A stretch of DNA of 8,165 nt from Halomonas sp. (GTDB lineage: Bacteria > Pseudomonadota > Gammaproteobacteria > Pseudomonadales > Halomonadaceae): positions 1 to 8,165 of the forward strand of contig PWIZ01000335.1 in assembly GCA_003560175.1 (NCBI GenBank), written 5' to 3'. Both the position numbers and the translations under genes were made by a program. Positions 1-6,811 of this stretch are shown piece after piece. The notes under the pieces are model-generated. The model was not told the origin of the DNA. It saw only the letters and a program-made list of their open reading frames with translations, and did no database searches. Every line of letters starts with the position of its first letter. The first letter of the stretch is position 1.

Positions 1-967
1 GAATCTCCTCCTCGATCTCCTCCAGGGTCTCCACGCAGTCGGAAGAGAACGCCGGCGAGATCACCGCGATGTGCTTCTTGCCCTGCCGGGCCAGGTCCGC
101 CACATGCTCCACGGTGGCCGGCCCCACCCACTCCTCGGGCCCGAACTTGGACTGGAAGGCGGTCTGGATCGCCTCCGTCTCCCAGCCCAGCGTTTCGCGC
201 AGCAGTCGCGTCGTCTTCTGGCACTGGCAGTGGTAAGGGTCTCCCTCCAGCAGATAGCGCTTGGGCACGCCATGGTAGGAAGCGACCAGCACCTCCGGCG
301 GCGTCGCGGCGGCCGTATAGGCCTCGCGGACCGTGTTGGCCAGTGCCTCGATATACTGAGGATGATCGAAGTAGGCCGGCACGGTCCGCAGGGCGGGCTG
401 CCACTTCAGCGTCATCAGGGTGCGGAACGCCTGGTCGTTGGCGGTGGCAGTAGTCGGTGAGGCGTACTGCGGATAGAGCGGGAAAAACAGGATCTTCTCG
501 CAGCCAGCCGCCTGCATGCGCTTGATCACGCTGTCGGTGGAGGGATTGCCGTAGCGCATGCAGAAGTCGACCATCACCTGGTCGCCGTACATCCCCTGTA
601 AACCCTCTGCCACCCTGCGGGTCTGTTCTCGGGTGGTGGTCAGCAGCGGGCTCTCGTCCTTCTCGGTGTTCCAGATACTGCGATAGGCCTCGCCGGATTT
701 GAAGGGCCTCCGTGACAGGATGATCAGCTGCAGCAGGGGTTGCCACTTCCAGTCGGCATAGTCGACCACTCGCTTGTCGGAAAGGAACTCGCTCAAATAG
801 CGGCGCATCGACCAGTAGTCGGTGGCATCCGGCGTGCCCAGATTGGCCAGCAGCACGCCCACTCGCGCACGCGGTACTGGCGGATGATCGCTCTCCGCGT
901 GGGCCAGGCGGCCGCTACCGGGACAGTCCATGTCGGGGTTGGCCGAGTCCGTGGTCGCGTTGGTCAT
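1..967 (-). CDS. hemH: Ferrochelatase (partial, C-terminus beyond window)
   Basis: Ferrochelatase inserts Fe2+ into protoporphyrin IX, the last step of protoheme synthesis. I translated this frame by hand: 322 codons run without a stop to the window edge. Family signatures are visible: VGVLLANLGTPDA near residues 36-48, YLSEFLSDKRVVD near 57-69, SYHGVPKRY around the catalytic His232, a CxC pair at 247-249, and PAFSSDCVETLEEI with the conserved active-site Glu at about 313. From the usual bacterial length, about 30 residues are missing at the C-terminus. The start ATG (965-967) has AAGGAG 7 nt upstream. It gives a polar N-terminal extension of about 33 residues before the point where E. coli HemH begins; no nearer Met with a comparable site was seen. 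The gene is divergent from a photolyase. Since protoporphyrin is a photosensitiser, that pairing is functionally sensible. Identity is very sure. Confidence 0.96.
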   Translation of the reverse strand, partial: MTNATTDSANPDMDCPGSGRLAHAESDHPPVPRARVGVLLANLGTPDATDYWSMRRYLSEFLSDKRVVDYADWKWQPLLQLIILSRRPFKSGEAYRSIWNTEKDESPLLTTTREQTRRVAEGLQGMYGDQVMVDFCMRYGNPSTDSVIKRMQAAGCEKILFFPLYPQYASPTTATANDQAFRTLMTLKWQPALRTVPAYFDHPQYIEALANTVREAYTAAATPPEVLVASYHGVPKRYLLEGDPYHCQCQKTTRLLRETLGWETEAIQTAFQSKFGPEEWVGPATVEHVADLARQGKKHIAVISPAFSSDCVETLEEIEEEI

Positions 968-974
968 GGGTTGG

Positions 975-980
975 CTCCTT
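975..980 (-). promoter_or_regulatory. Ribosome binding site of hemH
   Basis: AAGGAG on the minus strand ends 7 nt before the ATG at 967. It supports the start that includes the unusual N-terminal extension of about 33 residues. Confidence 0.8.
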
Positions 981-1048
981 GGTCGATGCGCACTGGGTTT
1001 GGATAAGATCGGCACCCAGTGTATCAGGCCCTCGCGGCGGCAGGCATT

Positions 1049-1080
1049 AAGTTGTACCATCTACCAACCTTGTACAACTT
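1049..1080. promoter_or_regulatory. Inverted repeat, candidate MerR-type (MlrA/BluR/LitR-like) operator
   Basis: There are perfect 9-nt arms, AAGTTGTAC (1049-1057) and GTACAACTT (1072-1080), separated by 14 nt. The core TTGTAC-N14-GTACAA has the same half-sites and spacing as the palindrome I recall for E. coli MlrA (TTGTACA-N12-TGTACAA). The related light-responsive MerR proteins BluR and LitR/CarH control photolyase-type genes. The repeat ends 11 nt before the photolyase ATG, just ahead of its GAGG ribosome-binding site (1081-1084). It probably overlaps the promoter: TTGTAC and TACAAC could serve as a poorly spaced -35/-10, which would leave a very short leader. It lies about 80 bp upstream of hemH and could serve both genes. 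No MerR gene is in the window. An mRNA hairpin is the alternative reading. Confidence 0.62.
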
Positions 1081-1091
1081 GAGGCAACCCC

Positions 1092-2687
1092 ATGCCCCGC
1101 CCACTGGTGTTGGTACTCGGCGATCAGCTCACATCCGATCTGGCCAGCCTGCGCGACCTGCCCGACGAGGCCGTGGTGGCGCTCTGCGAGGTGGTCGCGG
1201 AGGGCACCTATGTGCCCCACCATCCCCAGAAGATCGCCATGATACTGGCGGCCATGCGGCACTTCGCCCAGGAACTCCGCGAGCGAGGCTACCGGGTTCA
1301 CTACAGCGCCCTGGACGACATCGACAATGCCCAGGCGCTGATCCCGGAAGCGGAACGTCTGGCTACCCTCTACGGCTGCGACGAGATCCGTACCGTGCGT
1401 CCCGGGGAGTGGCGCCTATGGCATGACATCCAGTCACGGGGTAAGGCTACCCTGCCCTGGCGGCTGCTCGAGGACGACCGCTTCTTTACCACACCGGACG
1501 ACTTCGCCGCCTGGGCGCGCGACCGCAAGTCGCTGCGCCTGGAGTACTTCTATCGAGAGCGGCGTCGCGGCACCGGCCTGCTGATGGAGGGTGACGCCCC
1601 CGCCGGTGGCAAGTGGAATTACGACCACGACAACCGCAAGCCACTGCCGGCCGATCTAACGGTTCCCGAGCCACCACGCCATAGCCGCGACACGACCACC
1701 AAGACGGTACTCGCGCTGGTCGCCGAGCACTTCGGCGACCACTTCGGCAGCCTCGAGGGCTTCCACTGGCCGGTGACGCGACGCCAGGCGCTGGTGGATC
1801 TTCGCCACTTCCTCGACCACCTGCTGCCCGACTTCGGCCGCTATCAGGATGCCATCAGCGACAGCGAACCCTTCCTGTTTCACTCGCGGCTAGCCCCAGC
1901 GCTTAACCTGGGACTGCTCTCGCCCCGAGAGCTGTGCGAAAGTGCCGAGCGCGAGTATCTCGAGGGGCGTGCCCCACTCAATGCGGTGGAGGGGTTTATC
2001 CGCCAGATACTGGGCTGGCGGGAGTATGTCCGCGGCCTCTACTGGACGCAGATGCCCGACTACAAGCGCGGCAATGCCCTGGGCGCCAGCCAGCCGCTTC
2101 CCGCCTGCTACTGGAGTGGCGACACCGAGCTGCGCTGTCTACAGCGCGCCATCGAGATGACCCGCGACAACGCCTATGCCCATCACATCCAGCGGCTGAT
2201 GATCACCGGCAACTTCGCCCTGCTCTGCGACGTCTCCCCCGAGGCCCTGGGCGACTGGTACCTGGCGGTCTACGCCGATGCCTGCGAGTGGGTAGAGCTG
2301 CCCAACGTGCTGGGCATGGTGCTGCATGCCGATGGCGGCCTGATGGGTTCCAAGCCCTACTGCGCCTCGGGCAAGTACGTCGATCGCATGTCCGACCACT
2401 GCCGGCACTGCCGCTTCGATCCGAAGCAGGTCACCGGCGAGGGCGCCTGTCCGCTCAACAGCCTTTACTGGCACTTCCTGGAACGTCATGCCGAGGCGCT
2501 GTCTACCAACCCGCGCATGAAGCTGATCTATGGGTCGCTTGCCAGAATGACCGACCAGAAGCGAACGGCTATCCGCGACCAGGCCGAACGCTTTCTTACC
2601 AGCCTGCCGCGCACAACGGCCTGGCACGATGACGGTCAGGAGCAGCGCGGTGTCCATCTGGCCGGTTACCGCGAGGAGGCCCCATGA
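1092..2687 (+). CDS. phrB: Iron-sulfur (6-4) photolyase, FeS-BCP / PhrB-type cryptochrome-photolyase
   Basis: This 531-residue flavoprotein belongs to the prokaryotic FeS-BCP clade (DPRP family), which uses FADH- and light to repair (6-4) pyrimidine photoproducts. The N-terminal alpha/beta antenna domain starts LVLVLGDQLT (residues 5-14). In this family it binds 6,7-dimethyl-8-ribityllumazine. The C-terminal helical FAD domain contains FIRQILGWREYVRGLYW (302-318). The four expected [4Fe-4S] cysteines are present: Cys349, Cys437, Cys440 and Cys453. By recall they sit exactly one residue before the ligands of Agrobacterium PhrB (350, 438, 441, 454). The same offset places the His pair at 364-365, which is needed for (6-4) repair, and the electron-path residues Trp341, Trp389 and Tyr390. 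No key residue is missing, so the enzyme should be active. GAGG lies 7 nt before the start. The 3' end overlaps the next gene (ATGA). A probable light-responsive operator lies just upstream. Confidence 0.95.
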   Translation: MPRPLVLVLGDQLTSDLASLRDLPDEAVVALCEVVAEGTYVPHHPQKIAMILAAMRHFAQELRERGYRVHYSALDDIDNAQALIPEAERLATLYGCDEIRTVRPGEWRLWHDIQSRGKATLPWRLLEDDRFFTTPDDFAAWARDRKSLRLEYFYRERRRGTGLLMEGDAPAGGKWNYDHDNRKPLPADLTVPEPPRHSRDTTTKTVLALVAEHFGDHFGSLEGFHWPVTRRQALVDLRHFLDHLLPDFGRYQDAISDSEPFLFHSRLAPALNLGLLSPRELCESAEREYLEGRAPLNAVEGFIRQILGWREYVRGLYWTQMPDYKRGNALGASQPLPACYWSGDTELRCLQRAIEMTRDNAYAHHIQRLMITGNFALLCDVSPEALGDWYLAVYADACEWVELPNVLGMVLHADGGLMGSKPYCASGKYVDRMSDHCRHCRFDPKQVTGEGACPLNSLYWHFLERHAEALSTNPRMKLIYGSLARMTDQKRTAIRDQAERFLTSLPRTTAWHDDGQEQRGVHLAGYREEAP

Positions 2688-3082
2688 GTCGACGCGATAC
2701 CCTGCATGCCCGCAACCCGGTGACGCTCTACCACGACGGTCACTGTCCGCTGTGCCAGCGGGAAGTGGCTTGGCTCGCCCAGCACCCCCGCCGTGAGCGG
2801 GTAGCGCTGGTGGATATCCAGGCGGAAGACTTCGACGCCGAGGCGCTGGGGAAAACATTCGCGGCAATGATGGGGAAGCTTCACCTGGCCGACGCGAAGG
2901 GACACTGGTTTATCGGAATGGATGCCAGCCGCGCGCTCTATGCCGTGCTCGGCTATCGGCGACTGGTATGGTTGAGCTGCCTACCGGGGATCGCGCCGCT
3001 GATGGATGCGGGGTATCGCTGGTTCGCCCGCCGCCGGGTGCGCCTGGGGCGCTGGATGGAGAAGCGGCGGCAGAAGCGGTAG
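2684..3082 (+). CDS. DCC-family (DUF393) thiol-disulfide oxidoreductase-like protein
   Basis: The protein has 132 residues. The N-terminal strand and motif TLYHDGHCPLC (residues 14-24) is the DxxCxxC signature of the DCC/DUF393 family, a thioredoxin-like group of putative thiol-disulfide oxidoreductases. The redox pair would be Cys21 and Cys24. The rest (AEALGKTF, GMDASRALYAVLGYRRLVWL, PLMDAGYRWFARRRVRLG) follows the usual family pattern of a substrate-like helical region and a basic, Tyr/Trp-containing C-terminal end. No signal peptide is seen, so it is probably cytoplasmic. The start ATG overlaps the photolyase stop as ATGA and a GAGGAGG site precedes it, so the two are translationally coupled. 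DUF393 genes often accompany photolyase/cryptochrome genes in Gammaproteobacteria. A role in keeping the photolyase cluster or flavin reduced is only inference; the substrate is unknown. Confidence 0.88.
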   Translation: MSRRDTLHARNPVTLYHDGHCPLCQREVAWLAQHPRRERVALVDIQAEDFDAEALGKTFAAMMGKLHLADAKGHWFIGMDASRALYAVLGYRRLVWLSCLPGIAPLMDAGYRWFARRRVRLGRWMEKRRQKR

Positions 3083-3132
3083 GCGGGAAAAGAAGGTGTG
3101 CCACCCACCACAGCGGGGGCTGGATGGACGAT

Positions 3133-3435
3133 CTAGAAGACCAGCGGCATCCGCGAAGACAGCGGGTCATGGTAGTGTGCCTCGCGGCCGATCATCTCGT
3201 CATGAGGCACCTGTTGCACCAGATAGGCCCGGTGAATGCCGACGCGCTTGAGCTCCAGATAGACGTCATCCAGTGAGCGAAACAGCACCGGTTTGCCCTG
3301 GCGAGTCAGCATATGGCGCTGACCCTCGATGTCTTCCAGCTCTATCTGATAGAAGCGGCTGCCGGCATGGCCGATGACGCGAATCTCGTAGTTGTCGCGA
3401 TGGGCCGCGAAGGCCTTGAGGTCCTTGAATTCCAT
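3133..3435 (-). CDS. Small conserved protein, DUF6482-like
   Basis: This 100-residue cytoplasmic protein has no signal peptide or membrane segment. The pattern FYQIELEDIEGQRHML (28-43), then RSLDDVYLELKRVGI (53-67), then AYLVQQVPHDEMIG (70-83) resembles the DUF6482 family found in Pseudomonas and Halomonas: a short beta-meander, a helix of the RSxxxVxxxL type and a terminal DEM-G motif. The family has no known function. The start has GGAGGG 4 nt upstream (3440-3445). The gene is convergent with the DUF393 gene, with a 50-bp gap in which I see no convincing terminator. A palindrome lies 44 bp upstream of its start. Coding is likely; the family name is from memory and less sure. Confidence 0.75.
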   Translation of the reverse strand: MEFKDLKAFAAHRDNYEIRVIGHAGSRFYQIELEDIEGQRHMLTRQGKPVLFRSLDDVYLELKRVGIHRAYLVQQVPHDEMIGREAHYHDPLSSRMPLVF

Positions 3436-3479
3436 GGTTCCCTCCGGGGGGGTCTTGTGATTGCGCTGCAGCCAAGTCT

Positions 3480-3498
3480 GGCGTCATCAGATGACGCC
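3480..3498. repeat. 19-nt perfect palindrome, GGCGTCATC-A-GATGACGCC
   Basis: There are perfect 9-nt arms around a single central A. As RNA it would form a 7-bp stem with a 5-nt loop, but no T-run follows on either strand, so it is a poor intrinsic terminator. It sits between the start of the DUF6482-like gene and the end of the unknown gene, about 57 bp past the latter's stop. Minus-strand TTGTCA (3503-3508) directly upstream could be a -35 element, in which case the palindrome would cover the promoter of the DUF6482-like gene and act as an operator. Confidence 0.5.
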
Positions 3499-3555
3499 GC
3501 GGTGACAATACAGCGATCAAACTCGGACCATCGATACGCCGGAGGGTTCCGCAAG

Positions 3556-3849
3556 TCACTGATAGCTTGAGGGATCGATAGCCTTGCCCAGGGAGTTGCG
3601 ATCGATCCACTTGCCCGCCTTGGTCTCCTTGTAACGGAATACCACCAGATCACCCACCTGCACCGGCAGTTCGGCCTCCTCGGTCTGGTAGCTGTAGGCT
3701 TCATCCTCCACCATGAGCTGGTAACGGTAGAGGTCGGGCATGCCCAGCCACTCCTTGAAGGGGCCTTCCCGCTCCAGGGATTGAAGCTCACCACGCGCCT
3801 GAAGCTTTGGAGTGCGCTGCCGATTGCCGCGCCGAAATCCACCTGCCAT
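3556..3849 (-). CDS. Hypothetical protein, unknown function
   Basis: I do not recognise this 97-residue protein. The N-terminal 20 residues are strongly basic (FRRGNRQRTPKLQARG). An aromatic linker (FKEWLGMPDLYRYQLMV, 31-47) follows. The C-terminal half is strand-rich (AYSYQTEEAELPVQVGDLVVFRYKETKAGKWIDRNSLGKA), with a VGDLVVFRY stretch that suggests a small beta-barrel. The basic tail could bind nucleic acid, but that is a guess. Evidence that it is real: a strong GAGGAGG site 5 nt before the ATG, a good promoter upstream, and a sensible composition with no low-complexity bias. It lies just downstream of dnaB on the same strand but appears to have its own promoter. Confidence 0.75.
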   Translation of the reverse strand: MAGGFRRGNRQRTPKLQARGELQSLEREGPFKEWLGMPDLYRYQLMVEDEAYSYQTEEAELPVQVGDLVVFRYKETKAGKWIDRNSLGKAIDPSSYQ

Positions 3850-3896
3850 GCTGCCTCCTCTGATCTGTTCTCTCTGCCCTGTTCCCGGGGGTGGGC

Positions 3897-3924
3897 ATTA
3901 TACGGCCCTGCCCGCTGGGCTCAA
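3897..3924 (-). promoter_or_regulatory. Sigma70-type promoter for the 97-residue unknown protein
   Basis: On the minus strand, -35 TTGAGC (3919-3924) and a perfect -10 TATAAT (3897-3902) are 16 bp apart. They lie in the 102-bp gap between dnaB and the gene that starts at 3849. Transcription would begin about 40 nt before that start. Confidence 0.65.
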
Positions 3925-3951
3925 GCCGGACGGTTTGCCGAAGACAGCGCC

Positions 3952-5340
3952 CTAACCGCCGAAGGTGTCACCGTAGCTGTCCGGCGCCAGGTCTTCGAAG
4001 CGGGTGTACTTGCCGATAAAGGCCATGTGTACCGTGCCAATGGGGCCATTACGCTGCTTCCCGATAATCAGCTCGGCCAGACCCTGGTTGTCGGGGTTGT
4101 CCGGATTGTAGACCTCGTCGCGGTAGACGAAGGCGATGACATCGGCATCCTGCTCAATGGCGCCACTCTCACGAAGATCCGACATCACCGGGCGCTTGTT
4201 GGGTCGCTGCTCCAGCGAACGGTTCAGCTGGGATAACGCCACCACCGGGCAGCCGAACTCCTTGGCCATGCCCTTCAGTGAGCGGGATATTTCGGAGATC
4301 TCCCCGGTGCGGTTCTCGGAGAAGCCCGGGATCTGCATCAGCTGCAGGTAGTCGATCATGATCAGGCCGACGTTGCCATGCTCGCGCACCAGCCGCCGAA
4401 CTCGCGAGCGCATCTCGTTGGGCGACAGCGCTGCGGTATCGTCGATGAACAGGTGCTTGTCCTTGAGCAGGTTGACCGCCGAGGTAAGCCGCGGCCAGTC
4501 CTCGTCCTCCAGCTGGCCGGTACGGACCCGGGTCTGGTCGATGCGACCCAGCGACGACAGCATGCGTAGCATCAGCGACTCGGAGGGCATCTCCATGGAG
4601 AACACCATCACCGGCTTGTCGCTGGAAATCACCGCGTGCTCCACCACGTTCATGGCGAAGGTGGTCTTGCCCATCGAGGGGCGTCCCGCAATGATCACCA
4701 GATCCGATGGCTGCAGCCCCGTGGTCATCTCATCCAAGTCACGAAACCCGGTGGAGAGCCCGGTCATCTCCCCCTGCATGTTGAAGAGCTCATCGATGCG
4801 GTCTACCGCCTTGGCCAGCAGCTCGCTCATGCCGATGGGACCACCCGACTTGGGGCGTTCCTCGCTAATCTGGAACACCAGGCGCTCGGCCTCATCGACC
4901 AACTCGTCCGCCGGTCGCCCTTGGGGACTGAAGGCGCCGTCGGCAATCTGACTGGCGGCACGGATCAGCTTGCGCAGGGTGGCCCGCTCGCGGACGATGT
5001 CGGCGTAGGCGCGAATATTGCTGGCAGAAGGCGTGTTGCGGGCCAGCTCGGCCAGAGTGGCCAGACCGCCGACGGTATCGAGCTGGTCGCGGCCCTCAAG
5101 CGCCTCGGAGAGGGTCACCACGTCCAGCGGCCGCCCTCCCTCGGCGAGCCCCGCCATAACGTTGAAGATCAGCCGATGCTCATAGCGATAGAAGTCGTCG
5201 GACACCAGGCGATCGGCGACATTGTCCCACGCCTGATTGTCGAGCATCAGGCCGCCCAGCACCGATTGCTCCGCCTCCAGCGAGTGGGGCGGCACCTTGA
5301 GGGCGGCGGTTTCCTTGTCGTGCACGAGCATTTCTGGCAT
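3952..5340 (-). CDS. dnaB: Replicative DNA helicase DnaB
   Basis: DnaB is the hexameric 5'-3' helicase that unwinds the replication fork and recruits DnaG primase. The 462 residues are close to E. coli DnaB (471). The N-terminal helical domain begins at KVPPHSLEAEQSVLGGLML (15-33). The linker region is near 155-195, and the RecA-like motor starts around 193 (LSTGFRDLDEMTTGL). Walker A is GRPSMGKT (219-226, Lys225). The catalytic Glu250 is in VFSMEM. Walker B is LIMIDYLQLM (Asp330). SDLRESGAIEQDADV (387-401) is followed by GKQRNG with the trans-acting Lys428/Arg430. All motifs are intact and there is no intein. The gene is last in the rpsF cluster but 144 bp beyond rplI and behind a strong stem-loop. 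TAGAAT (5376-5381) is a possible -10 with no good -35. The ribosome site is weak (AGGG about 13 nt before ATG). Confidence 0.98.
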   Translation of the reverse strand: MPEMLVHDKETAALKVPPHSLEAEQSVLGGLMLDNQAWDNVADRLVSDDFYRYEHRLIFNVMAGLAEGGRPLDVVTLSEALEGRDQLDTVGGLATLAELARNTPSASNIRAYADIVRERATLRKLIRAASQIADGAFSPQGRPADELVDEAERLVFQISEERPKSGGPIGMSELLAKAVDRIDELFNMQGEMTGLSTGFRDLDEMTTGLQPSDLVIIAGRPSMGKTTFAMNVVEHAVISSDKPVMVFSMEMPSESLMLRMLSSLGRIDQTRVRTGQLEDEDWPRLTSAVNLLKDKHLFIDDTAALSPNEMRSRVRRLVREHGNVGLIMIDYLQLMQIPGFSENRTGEISEISRSLKGMAKEFGCPVVALSQLNRSLEQRPNKRPVMSDLRESGAIEQDADVIAFVYRDEVYNPDNPDNQGLAELIIGKQRNGPIGTVHMAFIGKYTRFEDLAPDSYGDTFGG

Positions 5341-5429
5341 CGCGATGGTTCACCCTAGGCATAACGGGGGAGGACATTCTACCCCAGACAGTCGGCGGGC
5401 CCCATGCCAGGGTCACCGATGTCCAGACG

Positions 5430-5469
5430 TGACGAGGGGCGCAGGGATTTCTCCCTGCGCCCCTCGTCA
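5430..5469 (-). terminator. 18-bp perfect stem-loop with GAAA tetraloop after rplI
   Basis: Arms TGACGAGGGGCGCAGGGA and its exact reverse complement enclose 4 nt. In the minus-strand transcript the loop reads GAAA, a stable GNRA tetraloop. The structure starts 15 nt after the rplI stop codon. No U-run follows, so it is not a textbook intrinsic terminator. It may end or protect the 3' end of the ribosomal-protein mRNA, or partly separate it from dnaB. Confidence 0.6.
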
Positions 5470-5484
5470 GGCGATGGCCGGGAC

Positions 5485-5931
5485 TTACTCGGCCACGACC
5501 ACCACACGCACGGTGGCATCGACTTCCGCATGCAGTTGCAGGTGGATGTCGTACTCGCCGGTGGCACGGATCGGACCTTCCGGCATCTTCACTTCGCTCT
5601 TGGCCACGTCGAAGCCGGCAGAGGCGATGGCTTCGGCCAGGTCGCGGGGGCCGATGGAGCCAAACAGCTTGCCCTCATCGCCGGCCTTGGAGACCAGGGA
5701 GAGTTCGATCTCGTTGAGCTGGGCAGCACGCGCCTCGGCCTCGGCCTTGCGCTCGGCGGCCTGGGCCTCGAGCTCGGCGCGCTGGGCCTGGAAGGCCTCG
5801 ATGTTTTCTTTGGAAGCCGGTACGGCGAGGCCGTAGGGCATCAGGTAGTTGCGACCATAGCCGGGCTTGACGGTCACCTGGTCACCCAGGCCGCCGAGCT
5901 TACCGATATTGTCGAGCAGAATGACATCCAT
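5485..5931 (-). CDS. rplI: 50S ribosomal protein L9
   Basis: L9 binds domain V of 23S rRNA and projects from the 50S subunit, helping to maintain reading frame. The length is 148 residues (E. coli 149). The N-terminal domain shows [30 protein letters not shown] (positions 1-30 carry the family's VILL, LG--G and GY-RN-L motifs). A long Ala/Glu/Arg-rich connecting helix follows (about 40-75), then the C-terminal domain with [14 protein letters not shown] (near 89-102). The reading frame is open for 28 codons further upstream, but those encode no L9 sequence and overlap the preceding gene. ATG at 5929-5931 is chosen because it matches the family N-terminus and has GAGG 8 nt upstream. It begins 16 nt after the membrane-protein gene in one operon. 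Confidence 0.98.
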   Translation of the reverse strand: MDVILLDNIGKLGGLGDQVTVKPGYGRNYLMPYGLAVPASKENIEAFQAQRAELEAQAAERKAEAEARAAQLNEIELSLVSKAGDEGKLFGSIGPRDLAEAIASAGFDVAKSEVKMPEGPIRATGEYDIHLQLHAEVDATVRVVVVAE

Positions 5932-5947
5932 CTCGTTAACCTCTATG

Positions 5948-6799
5948 TCAGTTGCGGCTGGCCACACGTCCGCGGAAATCCGCGAAGACGTCGATGAAGG
6001 CCAGCAGCAGCACAATCAGAATCATGGGCCAGGTGGTGATCAGCAGCACATAGAAGACGACCAGCCACAGCCCGTTCATCCCTTTCAATCCGATGTAACC
6101 ATGCACCAGCGCGATGCCAGCGACCAGCAGCGGAATCCACAGCAGCATACCCAGGACGGGTAGGCCCAGCACCGCACCGACCACTCCGAGGACCACCAGC
6201 ACGGCCAGCTCCCGTGGCGTCAGGCGCAGGGCGTGAAACTCCTCCCGGAAGCCGCCGGGGTTGTAGAGCCCCGCCTGCCAGCTGCGCGCGAGCGCCAGGC
6301 AGGCCACCGCGGCAATCAGCACGACCAGCCCGGTGATCCCCCCGATCAGCACACCGGCCAGCTGCTCGGTATCGAGCCCCTGGCTGGCCAACTCGCTGAG
6401 CAGGCGCTCCACTTCGGGCGAGCCCTGGCGCAGCTGCTCCAGCATCGGGCCGGCCCCACCAGGCGGCAGGAAGACGCCGAGTTGAATCATGCCGGCACCG
6501 ACCAGGACGCCGATGATCAACGCTTCGCCCCAGCGCATGCGGGAACGCAGCACGATCGCCATCAATGTGACCAGCAGTACACTGGTCAAGGGAATGACGT
6601 CGCCCTGGGCCCACCACCAGCCGGCCGGCACCCCGGCAGCCACGATCACTGGTAACGCCGCCGTGAAACCACGGCGTAGGGTGACCAGTGCGGCAATGGC
6701 GGCCCCCAGCCAGAACAGCCAGGGGATGAGCGTGGAGAGGGCTGCCCCGCCGACGGCGTAGGGTGTGCCCCGCATCATCCAGCGGGCAATCGCGAGCAT
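5948..6799 (-). CDS. Polytopic inner-membrane protein, DUF2232-like
   Basis: The protein has 283 residues. Hydrophobic segments lie near residues 18-40, 45-65, 68-84, 92-111, 146-170, 198-216, 218-236 and 242-268, about seven or eight membrane passes. A polar loop (about 113-145) and the conserved stretch [18 protein letters not shown] (178-195) interrupt them. This pattern and its place between rpsR and rplI match the DUF2232/YybS-like protein found there in Pseudomonas and relatives; its function is unknown. A GTG at 6802 lies directly before the ATG at 6799, so either could start. The gene follows the rpsR stop by about 12 nt with no clear Shine-Dalgarno, suggesting coupling to rpsR translation. 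Transport or membrane biogenesis roles would be speculation. Confidence 0.88.
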   Translation of the reverse strand: MLAIARWMMRGTPYAVGGAALSTLIPWLFWLGAAIAALVTLRRGFTAALPVIVAAGVPAGWWWAQGDVIPLTSVLLVTLMAIVLRSRMRWGEALIIGVLVGAGMIQLGVFLPPGGAGPMLEQLRQGSPEVERLLSELASQGLDTEQLAGVLIGGITGLVVLIAAVACLALARSWQAGLYNPGGFREEFHALRLTPRELAVLVVLGVVGAVLGLPVLGMLLWIPLLVAGIALVHGYIGLKGMNGLWLVVFYVLLITTWPMILIVLLLAFIDVFADFRGRVASRN

Positions 6800-6811
6800 C
6801 ACGCCAGGCGC

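Noticed and set aside
1934..2632. 232-codon plus-strand frame inside the photolyase
   Set aside because: It is Arg/Pro/Ala-rich out-of-frame translation of a gene whose catalytic and cluster residues are all intact, so there is no frameshift.
2139..2867. Long open frame on the minus strand across the photolyase 3' end
   Set aside because: It is antisense to the intact photolyase and DUF393 genes, has no family signature, and is the kind of open frame that high GC produces.
3083..3132. Bidirectional terminator between the convergent DUF393 and DUF6482-like genes
   Set aside because: Only a 4-bp CAGC/GCTG pairing is visible, with no T-run on either side.
3952..5340. Intein in dnaB
   Set aside because: Walker A, Walker B and the C-terminal motifs follow at normal spacing and the length is normal.
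4636..5358. 240-codon plus-strand frame opposite dnaB
   Set aside because: It lies opposite a fully conserved DnaB and shows no recognisable domain or suitable ribosome site.
5430..5469. Textbook rho-independent terminator after rplI
   Set aside because: The stem is excellent, but no U-run follows in the minus-strand transcript, so plain intrinsic termination is not claimed.
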